Assembly: GCF_000379105.1 (NCBI RefSeq)
Contig: NZ_KB900609.1
Location: forward strand, 4,574,544 to 4,638,543
Reading direction: 5' to 3'
DNA: 64,000 nt
DNA from: Methylobacterium sp. WSM2598
GTDB taxonomy: Bacteria; Pseudomonadota; Alphaproteobacteria; Rhizobiales; Beijerinckiaceae
Both the position numbers and the translations under genes were made by a program. This document shows, one piece after another, positions 1 through 8,483 of this stretch. Under the pieces are notes generated by a model. That model was not told the origin of the DNA. It worked only from the letters and a program-made list of their open reading frames with translations, and ran no database searches. Positions within the stretch are counted from its first letter, which is position 1. Every line of letters begins with the position of its first letter.

Positions 1-49
1 CTGTACAGGCGGGGCGCTCGCAGGTGAGGCCCGCAGGAAGGCATCCACC

Positions 50-361
50 GTGTATGCTCACCATCAGCGTCTGGACTCCGAGGAGGTCCAGGAACTGCGC
101 CGGGAAGGCGGCCGCTACCTCAAGGAGCTGAGGGAGGCGCGCGGCCTCTCGCAGCGGCAGCTCGCGGCGCTGGTCGGTGCCGAGTACTACACCTTCATCT
201 CCCAGCTGGAGACCGGCCGGGGCCGCATCCCCCCGGACCGCTACCGGGCCTGGGCCGAGGCGCTGGAGGTCGACGTCCGGCACTTCGTGCGGTCCTTGAT
301 GCGGTTCTACGACCCGATGACGCACGACATCCTGTTCGGGGCGGAGGCGCCGCGGCCCTGA
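50..361 (+). CDS. XRE-family helix-turn-helix regulator
   Basis: A 103-residue cytoplasmic DNA-binding protein. Residues about 23-75 form a Cro/C1-type helix-turn-helix: LKELREARGLSQRQLAALVG followed by a recognition helix region and the typical SQLETGRGRIP turn. There is no second domain beyond a short C-terminal tail. The start is GTG, chosen because AGGAAGG lies 9-10 bases upstream. It faces the helicase gene tail to tail (33 bp gap), so the two are not co-transcribed. The target is unknown; autoregulation is usual for such small XRE proteins but nothing in the sequence shows it. Confidence 0.85.
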   Translation: MYAHHQRLDSEEVQELRREGGRYLKELREARGLSQRQLAALVGAEYYTFISQLETGRGRIPPDRYRAWAEALEVDVRHFVRSLMRFYDPMTHDILFGAEAPRP

Positions 362-394
362 GGCGGCCGCGGCCGTCGGGGGAGCCGGCCGGGG

Positions 395-1825
395 TCAGCG
401 CTCCGCGCGCGCGGCCGCCTCCGCCAGGACCGCCGCGAGCGCGTCCGCCATGGCGGTGTCGTCGCCGGCCATCCCGTCCATCGCCGCCATGCGGGCGACC
501 GCCGTCGCGGCGATCCGCTCCTCGACCGTGTCCTCGGCGTAGGCGTAGTAGATCACCGCGTGCTGGCCGTCGCGGTGGCAGCGTCCCTCGATCTGCTGCA
601 GCTGGATCGCGCTGTGGCGCATGTCGTGCACCACGAGCGCGCGCGGGCGCTCGCCGCTGGGCAGTTCGTGCCGGTGCAGCGAGATCGATTCCGTGACCGT
701 GAACACGAGAGCGTCGAGCAGGCCGCGCTGGAAGTCGAGCCGGGTCGCCTCGTTCGCCTCGGCCGGGCGCTCCCCGTTGATCTCGCCGACCCGCCAGCGC
801 TGCCCGCGCAGGGTCTCGGCGAGCAGGGCCGACGTCTCCAGGAAGGCGACCGAGAGGGCGACCTGCTCGCCGGCCTCCAGCAGGTCGCCCGCGAAGGCGG
901 CGGTGCCCGCGACCCGCAGCAGGCTCGCCTTCTGGCGGAAGCGCAGGTCCGCCGCCCAGCCCGCCGGGCGCCGCGTCGCGCCGCCGAGCAGCCCGAACGC
1001 GCGCCGGAACTCGCGCCAGGACGCGTCGTAGAGGCGGCGCTCCTCCGGGCCGAGCGCAGTCGGGGCGAGTTCGCGCTGCGCCTCCGGCCAGCCCGCGATG
1101 TCCGCCGGGCGGCGGCGCAGGCCGATCGCGTCGCGGCCCCGGTAGAGCAGGTCGGCCATCACGGCGCGGTCGCGCGGGTTCGGCGTCCAGCTCCAGTTCG
1201 TCCAGCGCCCCCTGGCGCGCCCGATCCCGAGCGCGCGCATCAGGGCGCGGAAATCGGCCAGGGACGCCACCTCCCGGCCCGCCGCCCGCCCGAGCAGGCG
1301 CCCGAGATAGAACAGCTCGTGCGGCGCCTGCCCGGCCGTGGCGCTCATGTAGATCGCGAACGCCGCCTGGTCGGCGAGCTGGCGGCAGGCCATGCTCTGC
1401 TGGGCGTAGGGGTTGCGCAGCCGGTGGGCCTCGTCGAACACCACCAGCGGCCAGGCCCGCTTGGGGCGCCCCTCGCGGGCGAGTTCGTTGTTGCGGGCGC
1501 GGGTCGAGCGCCGGGTGCTGTCCGGCGGCGGCAGGAACAGCGACTTGGTGCGCTCGTAGTTGATCAGCGTCACGCTCTTGGCGGGCAGGCCGCTGCCCGC
1601 GATGGTGCGGCGCCATTGCGGCAGGCCGCCCTTGGGGCAGACGATCAGGATCTCGCGCTCGGGCATGGCGGCCAGGGCGGACCACGCGGTCAGCGTCTTG
1701 CCGAGGCCGGTCATGTCGCCGAGGAGGAAGCCCGGGCGGCCCGCGGCGCGGTGGGCCAGGATCGCGTCGCGCCCCTCGCGCTGGTGCGGGCGGGGCACGA
1801 ACAGGGGAGGGGGATCGGCTGACAT
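395..1825 (-). CDS. SNF2/DEAH-type superfamily 2 helicase
   Basis: A 476-residue ATP-dependent helicase or translocase. Motifs in order: Q-like PRPHQREG near residue 12, Walker A GDMTGLGKT (36-44), DEAH (131-134), SAT (161-163), and a motif VI of Swi2/Snf2 type, QIEGRCHRDGQ, near residue 425. The frame is open 85 codons further upstream, but that part is low-complexity Arg/Pro/Ala, so I start at the ATG of MSADPPP. It is shorter than chromatin-type SNF2 proteins and resembles the compact phage or plasmid-borne members. No nuclease or methylase partner lies beside it, so a defence role is not supported. The substrate is unknown. Confidence 0.8.
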   Translation of the reverse strand: MSADPPPLFVPRPHQREGRDAILAHRAAGRPGFLLGDMTGLGKTLTAWSALAAMPEREILIVCPKGGLPQWRRTIAGSGLPAKSVTLINYERTKSLFLPPPDSTRRSTRARNNELAREGRPKRAWPLVVFDEAHRLRNPYAQQSMACRQLADQAAFAIYMSATAGQAPHELFYLGRLLGRAAGREVASLADFRALMRALGIGRARGRWTNWSWTPNPRDRAVMADLLYRGRDAIGLRRRPADIAGWPEAQRELAPTALGPEERRLYDASWREFRRAFGLLGGATRRPAGWAADLRFRQKASLLRVAGTAAFAGDLLEAGEQVALSVAFLETSALLAETLRGQRWRVGEINGERPAEANEATRLDFQRGLLDALVFTVTESISLHRHELPSGERPRALVVHDMRHSAIQLQQIEGRCHRDGQHAVIYYAYAEDTVEERIAATAVARMAAMDGMAGDDTAMADALAAVLAEAAARAER

Positions 1826-2182
1826 CGCGTCGGGGCGGGGGCTCTCGCTCGCGGCGGGCTGCGATGGGCGGCGCGAGCGGCCCCGGACGGGGCATCCCGG
1901 CTCACCGCGGTGAGCGCTCCCTGGGCCACGCGGCGCGGCTTGAGGCAAGCCGAAAGGGCGCGGCCCGTGGACGCGCGGGGCCGCCGCGGCGCGCAAGGCG
2001 CGGCCCCGATCCCACCGCGGGACGAACGGGCGAGGGCGGCCGGGAGGCGTCATCCGACATCCGGTCGATGGCTTCGCCATCTCCCGTTTCGCCCATGCGG
2101 ATGTGGGCTTCGCTCAGGCGCCGCGCTCAGGCGCCGCGCGGGCTCGGGATCCGGGCTCCGCTGTGATCAACCGGTTCCCGGA
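1826..2182. other. Intergenic stretch, nothing recognised
   Basis: About 360 bp of very GC-rich sequence upstream of the helicase. The open frames here are compositional. It should carry the helicase promoter, but I could not pick one out. Confidence 0.5.
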
Positions 2183-2377
2183 TCAGACCTCGCTCAGGGT
2201 GGTCGGCGCGGCGACGCGCTTCGCCGCTCTCGCGCAGGAGACCGCGACCACCAGCCCGGCCGCGAGGCTGCCGCCGAACGGCGCCACCAGGAGGGCCTTC
2301 AATCCCAGGACGGGCGCGAGCGAGGCGAGCGTGATCGTCCCGCCGAGGATGGCGGACCCCACGAGGGCGATGACCAT
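2183..2377 (-). CDS. Small hypothetical membrane protein
   Basis: A 64-residue protein that is almost entirely hydrophobic, with two predicted membrane helices (about residues 2-22 and 27-46) and a short basic C-terminal tail. I start at the internal ATG of MVIALVG because TAGGA sits 9 bases upstream; the frame can be extended by ten residues to a GTG. It stands alone between the helicase and a divergent phosphorylase gene. I do not recognise the family. The hydrophobic pattern and ribosome binding site argue for a real gene. Confidence 0.5.
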   Translation of the reverse strand: MVIALVGSAILGGTITLASLAPVLGLKALLVAPFGGSLAAGLVVAVSCARAAKRVAAPTTLSEV

Positions 2378-2604
2378 GGGCGTGAATCCTACCATCCTGG
2401 ATTGCACGCCCGGGCCTGCGGCCCCATTTCGCTGCGTGCTCGGCGGGCGCCAGTAAATAGCGGGCTCAGCTTCGACAACCGAGCCATGTGGGTTAGGCCG
2501 CGCGGGAGCCGCCCGCCCGCGCGCCGCCTGGCGCGCGACGCCCCCTCGCCACGCCCGTCGCCGGCCCGGTTGCCGCGACCGTGCCGCGCGCCGAGAGTGG
2601 CCGC

Positions 2605-3426
2605 ATGAGTGCTCCGCCCCCTCGCCCCCTGCCGCCGATCCTGCGCGACAAGCACCCGGAGGCGGCGTCCGCGTTCACGCCGCAGAGCCTGCTGCGCGAG
2701 GCGCGCCGGCAGCGGCGCATCCCCGACGCGCCCGTGCCGGAGGTCTGCATCCTGGACCCGGACGGCGACGTCGTCCGCCACCTGCGCGCCGCCGGCAGGG
2801 CCCGGCCCGTCGAGGGCTGGGCCTGCTACCACTCGGCGATGGACCGCTTCGAGCAGGGCGGTCGCGCGTTCGGCATCGTCGGCTGCGCGGTGGGCGCGCC
2901 CTACGCCGTGCTGGTGGCCGAGCAGATGTTCGCCTCCGGCTGCCGCCTGCTCATCAGCATCACCTCGTCGGGTCAGATCACGGCGCTGCGGCCGCCGCCG
3001 TACTTCATCCTGATCGAGCGCGCGCTGCGCGACGAGGGCACGAGCTACCACTACCTGCCGGCCGGCGACTTCGCGCAGGCCGACCCGGCCCTGGTGGCGT
3101 CGGTCGGGGCGGGGCTGGCGGAGGTGGGCGAGCCGATCGAGCGCGGCGCCACCTGGACGACCGATGCGCCCTACCGCGAGACCGCCGAGGCCATCGCGGC
3201 GGCCCGGGCGGCGGGCCTCCTGGCGGTCGAGATGGAGGCGGCCGCGCTCTACGCCTTCGCCGCGGCGCGCCGCCGCGCCGTGCTCTGCTTCGCGCACGTG
3301 ACCAACCGGATGGGCCAGGCGGGCGACTTCGAGAAGGGCGAGGCGGACGGCGCCCCGACCTCCCTGGCCCTCGCGCAGGCCGTCGCGGAGGCCTGGGAGC
3401 GGTCGCGCGCGCCCAGGCCCGGATAG
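2605..3426 (+). CDS. Nucleoside phosphorylase family protein
   Basis: A 273-residue enzyme of the purine/uridine nucleoside phosphorylase superfamily, which cleaves nucleosides with phosphate to a base and ribose-1-phosphate. The signature EMEAAALYAFA (about residues 212-222) carries the conserved Met-Glu that binds the ribose. The central GCAVGAPYAVLVAE and ISITSSGQ stretches fit the phosphate and base pocket. The start at MSAPPPR was chosen over an upstream ATG eight codons earlier because it follows GAGAG. A strong GC-rich hairpin lies 22 bp after the stop. Substrate (uridine or purine nucleoside) cannot be told from sequence. Confidence 0.75.
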   Translation: MSAPPPRPLPPILRDKHPEAASAFTPQSLLREARRQRRIPDAPVPEVCILDPDGDVVRHLRAAGRARPVEGWACYHSAMDRFEQGGRAFGIVGCAVGAPYAVLVAEQMFASGCRLLISITSSGQITALRPPPYFILIERALRDEGTSYHYLPAGDFAQADPALVASVGAGLAEVGEPIERGATWTTDAPYRETAEAIAAARAAGLLAVEMEAAALYAFAAARRRAVLCFAHVTNRMGQAGDFEKGEADGAPTSLALAQAVAEAWERSRAPRPG

Positions 3427-3447
3427 GGCCGGGCGGAGGGGCGGGAT

Positions 3448-3481
3448 CCGCGCCGCCGGCCCGCGCGGCGGGCCGGCGCGG
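3448..3481 (+). terminator. GC-rich hairpin after the phosphorylase gene
   Basis: Nearly perfect inverted repeat (CCGCGCC...GGCCCGC / GCGGGCCGGCGCGG) 22 bp beyond the stop codon. There is no T-tract, so it may act as a Rho-assisted terminator or RNA-stabilising hairpin. Confidence 0.5.
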
Positions 3482-3635
3482 TGTCGCGCGGCGCCCCCTA
3501 TCGGCGCGGCGCCGCGCGGGGCAGTGTCGCCCGGACGGCCCGACGCGTTCCCGTGCGGCGCACCCTGATCGGGGGCCCGCCGCGGGGCATCGCATCCGGG
3601 CCGGGCCTCGCCGCGTCCGTTCCGGAGCCTCGCCG

Positions 3636-4250
3636 ATGATCCGCCGTCTCCCCGCCCTCGCTCTCGCCCTCGCCCCGGCCCTGGCCTTCGCGGCGGACCG
3701 CCTGCCGACCATCCCGCCCGACCAGTACACGCCCGAGCAGAGGAAGGCCGCCGAGGAGTTCGAGGCGGCCCGCAAGGTCAAGGTCTTCGGTCCCTTCGAG
3801 CCGCTCATGCACTCGCCCGAGGTGATGACGCTCGCGCGCCAGATGGGCGACTACCTGCGCTACAAGCCGAAGATCGGGACCACGCTGTCCGAACTGGTGA
3901 TCCTGATCAACGCGCGGCACTGGTCGCAGGACTACGAGTGGTACGTCCACGCCCCGATCGCCCGGAAGGTCGGCATCGCGCCGGAGATCATCGAGGCGAT
4001 CCGCGACGGGCGCCGCCCGGAGGGCCTGAGCGCCGACGAGGCGATCGTCTACGACTTCACCACCGAGCTCCAGCAGAACAAGCGGGTGTCGGACGCGACC
4101 TTCGCGCGGGCGGAGAGCCGCTTCGGCAAGGCGGGCGTGGTCGATCTCGCGGCGATCAGCGGCTACTACACCTTCCTGGCCATGGAGCTGAACGCCGCCC
4201 GCTACGGCCTGCCGCCGGATGGGACGCCCCTCCCGCGGCTGCCGGAATGA
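3636..4250 (+). CDS. Secreted carboxymuconolactone decarboxylase-like protein
   Basis: 204 residues. Residues 1-20 form a signal peptide ending LAFA-A, so the protein is exported. The rest is the AhpD/carboxymuconolactone-decarboxylase fold: LSELVILINARHWSQDYEWYVH (about 87-108) is the family core helix with conserved Glu and His. The usual AhpD redox pair C-x2-C is absent, so alkylhydroperoxidase activity is unlikely. It resembles stand-alone CMD-like proteins rather than PcaC of beta-ketoadipate pathway operons, and no aromatic-degradation genes are nearby. The substrate is unknown. Confidence 0.75.
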   Translation: MIRRLPALALALAPALAFAADRLPTIPPDQYTPEQRKAAEEFEAARKVKVFGPFEPLMHSPEVMTLARQMGDYLRYKPKIGTTLSELVILINARHWSQDYEWYVHAPIARKVGIAPEIIEAIRDGRRPEGLSADEAIVYDFTTELQQNKRVSDATFARAESRFGKAGVVDLAAISGYYTFLAMELNAARYGLPPDGTPLPRLPE

Positions 4251-4564
4251 GGGGCGCGGCGGCGCGCCCCCGCGCGGCCGCTCGACCCGCACCGTTCCGC
4301 CGGCCCGGGCGAGCGGGTCGGCACGGCCGCCCCGTCGCGGTCGCAGGGCCCGAGGGCGGCCGGACGGGGTGTCGCGGCGCGGCCGCGGCGCGGGCTGATC
4401 GCGCGCAGCTCTGGCTGGATCGGCCGCGCCGGCCTCGTCCCGAGCGCCGCCATGGTCGGCGTCGCGCGCATCGCGACTGTATGTTCAGACAAAACCTGAC
4501 GTATTTGTTAAGCATTCCCCTGGGATAAGGGGGGCATGGGAAACACGATTTGGATTGATTTCCT
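4251..4564. other. Intergenic region upstream of the chemoreceptor
   Basis: The first 230 bp are GC-rich and featureless. The last 80 bp are AT-rich, with a CCCCTGGGATAAGGGG hairpin, and probably hold the chemoreceptor promoter. No sigma-28 consensus was found by eye. Confidence 0.4.
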
Positions 4565-6256
4565 ATGCCGCACCTATCCGACATCAAGATCCTGCCCAAG
4601 CTCTCCAGCGTCATCGCGCTCATCGGTCTGATCGTCGGTGGCTGCGTCTGGTACGCGCAATCGCGCATGACCCGGATCGATGACGCCTACAGCCTGTTCA
4701 TCGTGCGCGAGGCGCGCGCGGCGGCGACGGCGCGACTTATCAACCAACAGTTGTTCGAACTCAATTACTGGGTCTATCGCCTCATCGCGGAGACCGAGGA
4801 GCCGCAGATCAAGGCCGCCGACCGGGGCTTCGACGCCGTGCTGCCCCGGCTGCGGAAGGCCCTCGCGGATCTGCGTGAGGAGGCGCCGAGCTTCGCCGAG
4901 CGCGTCCAGGCGCAGGCTGCCCGCGTCGAGACGTTCGTGACGGCCGTCGAGGAGGTGCGCCGCCTCGGCGCGCATAATCGGAACGCGGATGCCCTGGGCA
5001 TGGTGCACAGCGCCATCGACCCGACCTTCTCCGGCGTGGTGCGGGATGCCGTCAAGCTGAGGCAGGACATCGCCGATTACATGGAGAGGGGCTCGAACGA
5101 CCTCACCGCGCAGACCAACGCCACGCGCCACAGCCTGATGGCGTTCAGCGCGCTCGGCGTGGTGGTCGGCATCGTGGCGGCGATGCTGATGGCGGTGTTC
5201 GGCATCACGCGTCCGCTGGGCCGCCTCGTCGCGGTGCTGCAGCGGATCGCCGCGGGTGAGGTGAACGCGGCGATCCCGGAGGCCGGCCGCGGCGACGAGA
5301 TCGGCGCGGTCGGCAGGGCGGTCGAGGGCATCAGGGCCATGGTCGCCCGCAAGGCCGCCGAGGAGGCCGAGGTCAAGCGGCGCGCCGACGCGGCTGCGGC
5401 GGCCGAACGCCGGCGCACGATGATCGAGCTGGCCGACCGCTTCGAGCGGGCGGTGGGCGGCATCGTGGGCCTGGTCTCGTCCTCGGCGACCGAGCTGCAG
5501 GCGACCGCTCAGCAGATGACGGCCACCGCGACGGAGACGGCGAGCCAGTCCAGCACGGTGGCGGCCGCGGCGGAGGAGGCCGCCTCCAACGTCGGCACGG
5601 TGGCGAGCGCGGCCGAGGAGCTCGGCGCCTCCGTGCAGGAGATCGGCCGCCGGGTCAGCGGCTCGGCCACCCTGGCGCAGCACGCGGTGGCGGAGGCGGA
5701 CAAGACCACCGCGCTCGTCCAGGCGCTGCAAGCCACCTCGGGCAGGATCGGCGACATGGTGGGCCTGATCTCGGGCATCGCCGGCCAGACCAACCTGCTG
5801 GCGCTCAACGCGACGATCGAGGCGGCGCGGGCCGGCGCGGCGGGCCGCGGCTTCGCGGTGGTCGCCGCCGAGGTGAAGGCGCTGGCCGAGCAGACCGCCA
5901 AGGTGACGGAGGAGATTGCGCGTCAGATCGGCGAGGTGCAGGGCGTGACCGGGCAGGCGGTCGGCGCCATCGGGTCGATCACCGGCCGGATCCGGGAGGT
6001 GAACGCGGTCTCGGCGAGCATCGCGGCGGCGGTCGAGCAGCAGGGTGCGGCCACGCAGGAGATCGTGCGCAACGTGGCCCAGGCCTCGACCGGCACGGCC
6101 GAGGTGACGCGCACCATCGCGGGCGTGGCCCAGGCCTCCGAGGAGACGGGCGCCGCCGCCGCCCAGGTTCTCGCCTCGGCCTCCGAGCTGTCGCGCCAGT
6201 CCGAGCATCTCCGGACCGAGGTCGCCGGCTTCCTCGCGACCGTCCGGGCGGCCTGA
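4565..6256 (+). CDS. Methyl-accepting chemotaxis protein
   Basis: A 563-residue inner-membrane chemoreceptor. TM1 is at about residues 13-31, a roughly 155-residue periplasmic four-helix-type sensor region follows, TM2 at about 191-213, a HAMP linker at about 214-266, then the long cytoplasmic coiled coil. The hairpin tip GQTNLLALNATIEAARAGAAGRG (about residues 405-427), which contacts CheA and CheW, is intact. No C-terminal CheR-binding pentapeptide is present. It is not linked to other che genes, so it is an orphan receptor feeding a chemotaxis array elsewhere. The ligand is unknown. Confidence 0.92.
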   Translation: MPHLSDIKILPKLSSVIALIGLIVGGCVWYAQSRMTRIDDAYSLFIVREARAAATARLINQQLFELNYWVYRLIAETEEPQIKAADRGFDAVLPRLRKALADLREEAPSFAERVQAQAARVETFVTAVEEVRRLGAHNRNADALGMVHSAIDPTFSGVVRDAVKLRQDIADYMERGSNDLTAQTNATRHSLMAFSALGVVVGIVAAMLMAVFGITRPLGRLVAVLQRIAAGEVNAAIPEAGRGDEIGAVGRAVEGIRAMVARKAAEEAEVKRRADAAAAAERRRTMIELADRFERAVGGIVGLVSSSATELQATAQQMTATATETASQSSTVAAAAEEAASNVGTVASAAEELGASVQEIGRRVSGSATLAQHAVAEADKTTALVQALQATSGRIGDMVGLISGIAGQTNLLALNATIEAARAGAAGRGFAVVAAEVKALAEQTAKVTEEIARQIGEVQGVTGQAVGAIGSITGRIREVNAVSASIAAAVEQQGAATQEIVRNVAQASTGTAEVTRTIAGVAQASEETGAAAAQVLASASELSRQSEHLRTEVAGFLATVRAA

Positions 6257-6654
6257 GCGGCCGCCCCCCGGGGCGCCTCGCCGGGCCCCGAACGTCGCCG
6301 TCGCCGGTCGGCGGGGTCTCGCGGCAGGGCTTGGCGGCCCGTCGCGGGGAGCCGCGGTCCAGGATGGTTGCGCGTCCGGCCGGGTCGGAAGCGGCGGTTC
6401 AAGCCGCACCCGCTGGATGTCGGCAAATGGCGCAACTACGTTGTTGGCTAAACCGCCCACTCGGGAGCCTTCCTGCCTGGGCTTCAGCTTCACTGCTCAC
6501 AATTCAATGAAAGCGCGAGGTTCAATGGCAGGACGGCTGATTTGATGCGCTCGTATGGCCAAGTTGGGCCTTGTCGTGCTCCAGCCCTACTGACCCCTTG
6601 ATCCTAACCCTTTCGCCTCCACAATCTTTGAACGATGGCGATGAGGAGGCCGTG
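6257..6654. other. Intergenic region, nothing recognised
   Basis: About 400 bp between the chemoreceptor and dodecin genes. GC falls in the right half. No gene, repeat or clear hairpin was identified; the dodecin promoter should lie here. Confidence 0.4.
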
Positions 6655-6867
6655 ATGTCTGAGCACATCTACAAGGTCATCGAGCTCGTGGGGTCGTCCA
6701 AGGTATCGATTGAAGACGCGATCCAGCAGGCCATCGAGCGCGCAAGCCAGACGGTGCGCAACTTGCGATGGTTTGAAGTGCTGGAGACCCGTGGCCAGAT
6801 CGAAGGCGGTAAGGTGCAGCACTACCAGGTCACGCTGAAGGTCGGCTTCACCATGGAAAAGGCTTGA
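6655..6867 (+). CDS. Dodecin, flavin-binding small protein
   Basis: A 70-residue protein, the normal dodecin length. MSEHIYKVIELVGSS at the N-terminus and TVRNLRWFEVLE in the middle are family hallmarks; the Trp in LRWFEV stacks against the flavin isoalloxazine ring in known structures. Dodecins form hollow dodecamers that store riboflavin or FMN and quench free flavin. The start ATG follows GAGGAGG by four bases. The frame can be extended 28 codons upstream, but that part is not dodecin-like. It is monocistronic. Confidence 0.9.
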   Translation: MSEHIYKVIELVGSSKVSIEDAIQQAIERASQTVRNLRWFEVLETRGQIEGGKVQHYQVTLKVGFTMEKA

Positions 6868-7001
6868 GTGGTCTGAACCATGACGGGCTCCGAGTGACCC
6901 CTTGCGGACCCTCGCCTCTGCCGCATCAAACATCCGCTTCAACGCAGGAAGCGGAAGTTGATCCTCCACCGTTTCGGTGGTTCTTCCGCGCTTTGCGTGG
7001 A

Positions 7002-7592
7002 TCAAGCAGCGATGAGGGTGCGGCGACGGAGGAGTGCGAAGCTGGCGCGACCGTACATGGTGCGCTTGAGCATCTTCAGCCGACTGATCTGCCCTTCCGC
7101 CTGGGCGTTACTCCATGACGCCATCAGCGCCGCTCGAACGGCCGCCCCATCCTGCGCCAAACCAGCCGCGAAGGTCTCTAGAGCGGCACCCGATCACGTT
7201 GCAACCGGGTGCCGCTCTCGATCTTTGATCTTGCCGCATGTTCTGCGACGAACCGGCATCCACTTCGTCGGAAAATGCTCTAGCGCAGCGACGCCGCAGT
7301 TGCGCGTTTCCAGCAACCATCTGTCGAGTTCGCCGGCGGCATCCGCTGGCCGGTCGTTGCCAAGACCGCAGGCGCGCACCAGCAACGTAAACTGCTGCGC
7401 CAGATCGGCGACCCGTGCGGCTTCAACATCCTGCCGGATGCGGGCGAGGTCGGCCGTAGCGCGAGGCGGCAGCGTGGCAACCGGTTGCACCATGATCCAG
7501 GCCCGTTGCTTGGGAGAGGCGATTGGCGATGGTGTGACCGCCTCGGTGCTCGTCGAGGCGGGGTAGGGAGGCAATGCTTGCTGAACAGCGTC
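7002..7592 (-). pseudogene. ISL3-family transposase remnant
   Basis: The C-terminal part of an ISL3 transposase on the minus strand. Its C-terminal signature AQAEGQISRLKMLKRTMYG is followed by RASFALLRRRTL and a stop at 7002. The upstream part (QRAWIMVQP, then AGELDRWLLETRNCGVAAL) is in the same frame but is separated from it by a 102-bp insertion at 7178-7283 that brings in a TGA. Removing the insertion restores AAL-ETFAAGLAQDG without a gap. The N-terminal half is missing: the fragment starts abruptly at the end of the neighbouring membrane-protein gene. Confidence 0.8.
7178..7283. mobile_element. MITE-like element inside the ISL3 remnant
   Basis: A 102-bp insertion bounded by CTAG (or CTAGAG) copies; collapsing the duplication restores the transposase reading frame exactly. 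The ends read CTAGAGC and GCTCTAG. The left end carries a strong hairpin with arms GAGCGGCACCCG and CGGGTGCCGCTC (7181-7220). It has no coding capacity, so it would need a transposase supplied in trans. Confidence 0.65.
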
Positions 7593-7982
7593 TCAGTTTA
7601 AACTTTTGCGCGGCTCGTGACGGCGCGCGACCGATAAAGCTAACAACGCGACGAAACCAGGAACGAGGTAGCCTCCAAGCTGCAAAGCCGCGTCCGAAGC
7701 CACTACGACCGATCTTGATACGCCAGATCGATAAAGCGCTATCGGAATGTCACGCCGGGCCACCACGAAGATCAACCCGATAATTATACCCGCGAGACCG
7801 GACGCCAATTTCGTTAACAGAAGGCCGCTCCTGCGCCATATTGCGATAAGCAGGGGAACAGATAAAAAAAACACGGTGTTTGAGCTAAGTTCTTTCATCA
7901 CTCCCGGCGCGAAAAAATCTATCATCATTCCGGACGCGGCAAACGAAGCTACTGAGAGAGCGATTTTTAGCAAAAACACCAT
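7593..7982 (-). CDS. Hypothetical membrane protein
   Basis: 129 residues with about four hydrophobic segments (roughly residues 4-22, 36-50, 56-75 and 100-118) and a basic C-terminus. GGAGGG lies eight bases before the ATG, a strong ribosome binding site. Base composition is clearly lower in GC than the first 7 kb, consistent with an acquired patch. Its end abuts the ISL3 remnant, so the last residues may have been altered by that insertion. I do not recognise the family. Confidence 0.55.
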   Translation of the reverse strand: MVFLLKIALSVASFAASGMMIDFFAPGVMKELSSNTVFFLSVPLLIAIWRRSGLLLTKLASGLAGIIIGLIFVVARRDIPIALYRSGVSRSVVVASDAALQLGGYLVPGFVALLALSVARRHEPRKSLN

Positions 7983-8195
7983 TCTTGTTGCCCTCCGTCC
8001 CGCTTCTTGAAGGGCCCACGCTTCGTCTGGATAGGCGCTGCCGCATCAATAGGTGCCACAGTCTTGGACGAGTGAAGCATCCTGCCGGGCCGGCCTGGGG
8101 GCACCTTGATCCATCTCAACGCCGCCGGTCTCGGGCCCTGTCACGCTGCCCTTGAGGATGCTCCGACCCCGGCCTCAAATCCGGAGTACCCCCCC

Positions 8196-8323
8196 GTGTA
8201 CCGCGCAGGCCCTCCAGCACGAGGCGGACCTTCTGCTCGGCCGAGAACTGCCGGCGCGTGGCGCGGCGGATGTCCTTGATCACCGTCCCTGCCGGCTTCC
8301 GCGCTGGTCCGGATGTATTTCAT
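8196..8323 (-). pseudogene. IS3-family OrfA N-terminal remnant
   Basis: Minus-strand translation gives MKYIRTSAEA, then after a frameshift KDIRRATRRQFSAEQKVRLVLEGLRG, the N-terminus of an IS3-group OrfA helix-turn-helix protein. The reading then runs into unrelated sequence. About 40 codons survive. Confidence 0.6.
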
Positions 8324-8483
8324 CTTCGCCTCTGGCGGATACAGTGTCGCCGCCATCTTCACTCGTGAAGGCCCTCAAGCCGTCTCACGGGTGCGGACGG
8401 CAGACGCTCCCAACCGCCTAGGGGTCCGTGCTCGTGTTCATGATGTCGGTGTGGGAATAGGAGAAATCGCGGAGGGACACTCA

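Noticed and set aside
395..1825. Helicase plus XRE gene as a defence system
   Set aside because: No nuclease, methylase or other effector nearby and the two genes are convergent.
4574..6493. Long antisense frames over the chemoreceptor, PDH and phaC genes
   Set aside because: Arg/Gly/Ala-rich shadow translations typical of high-GC DNA, without ribosome binding sites or domains.
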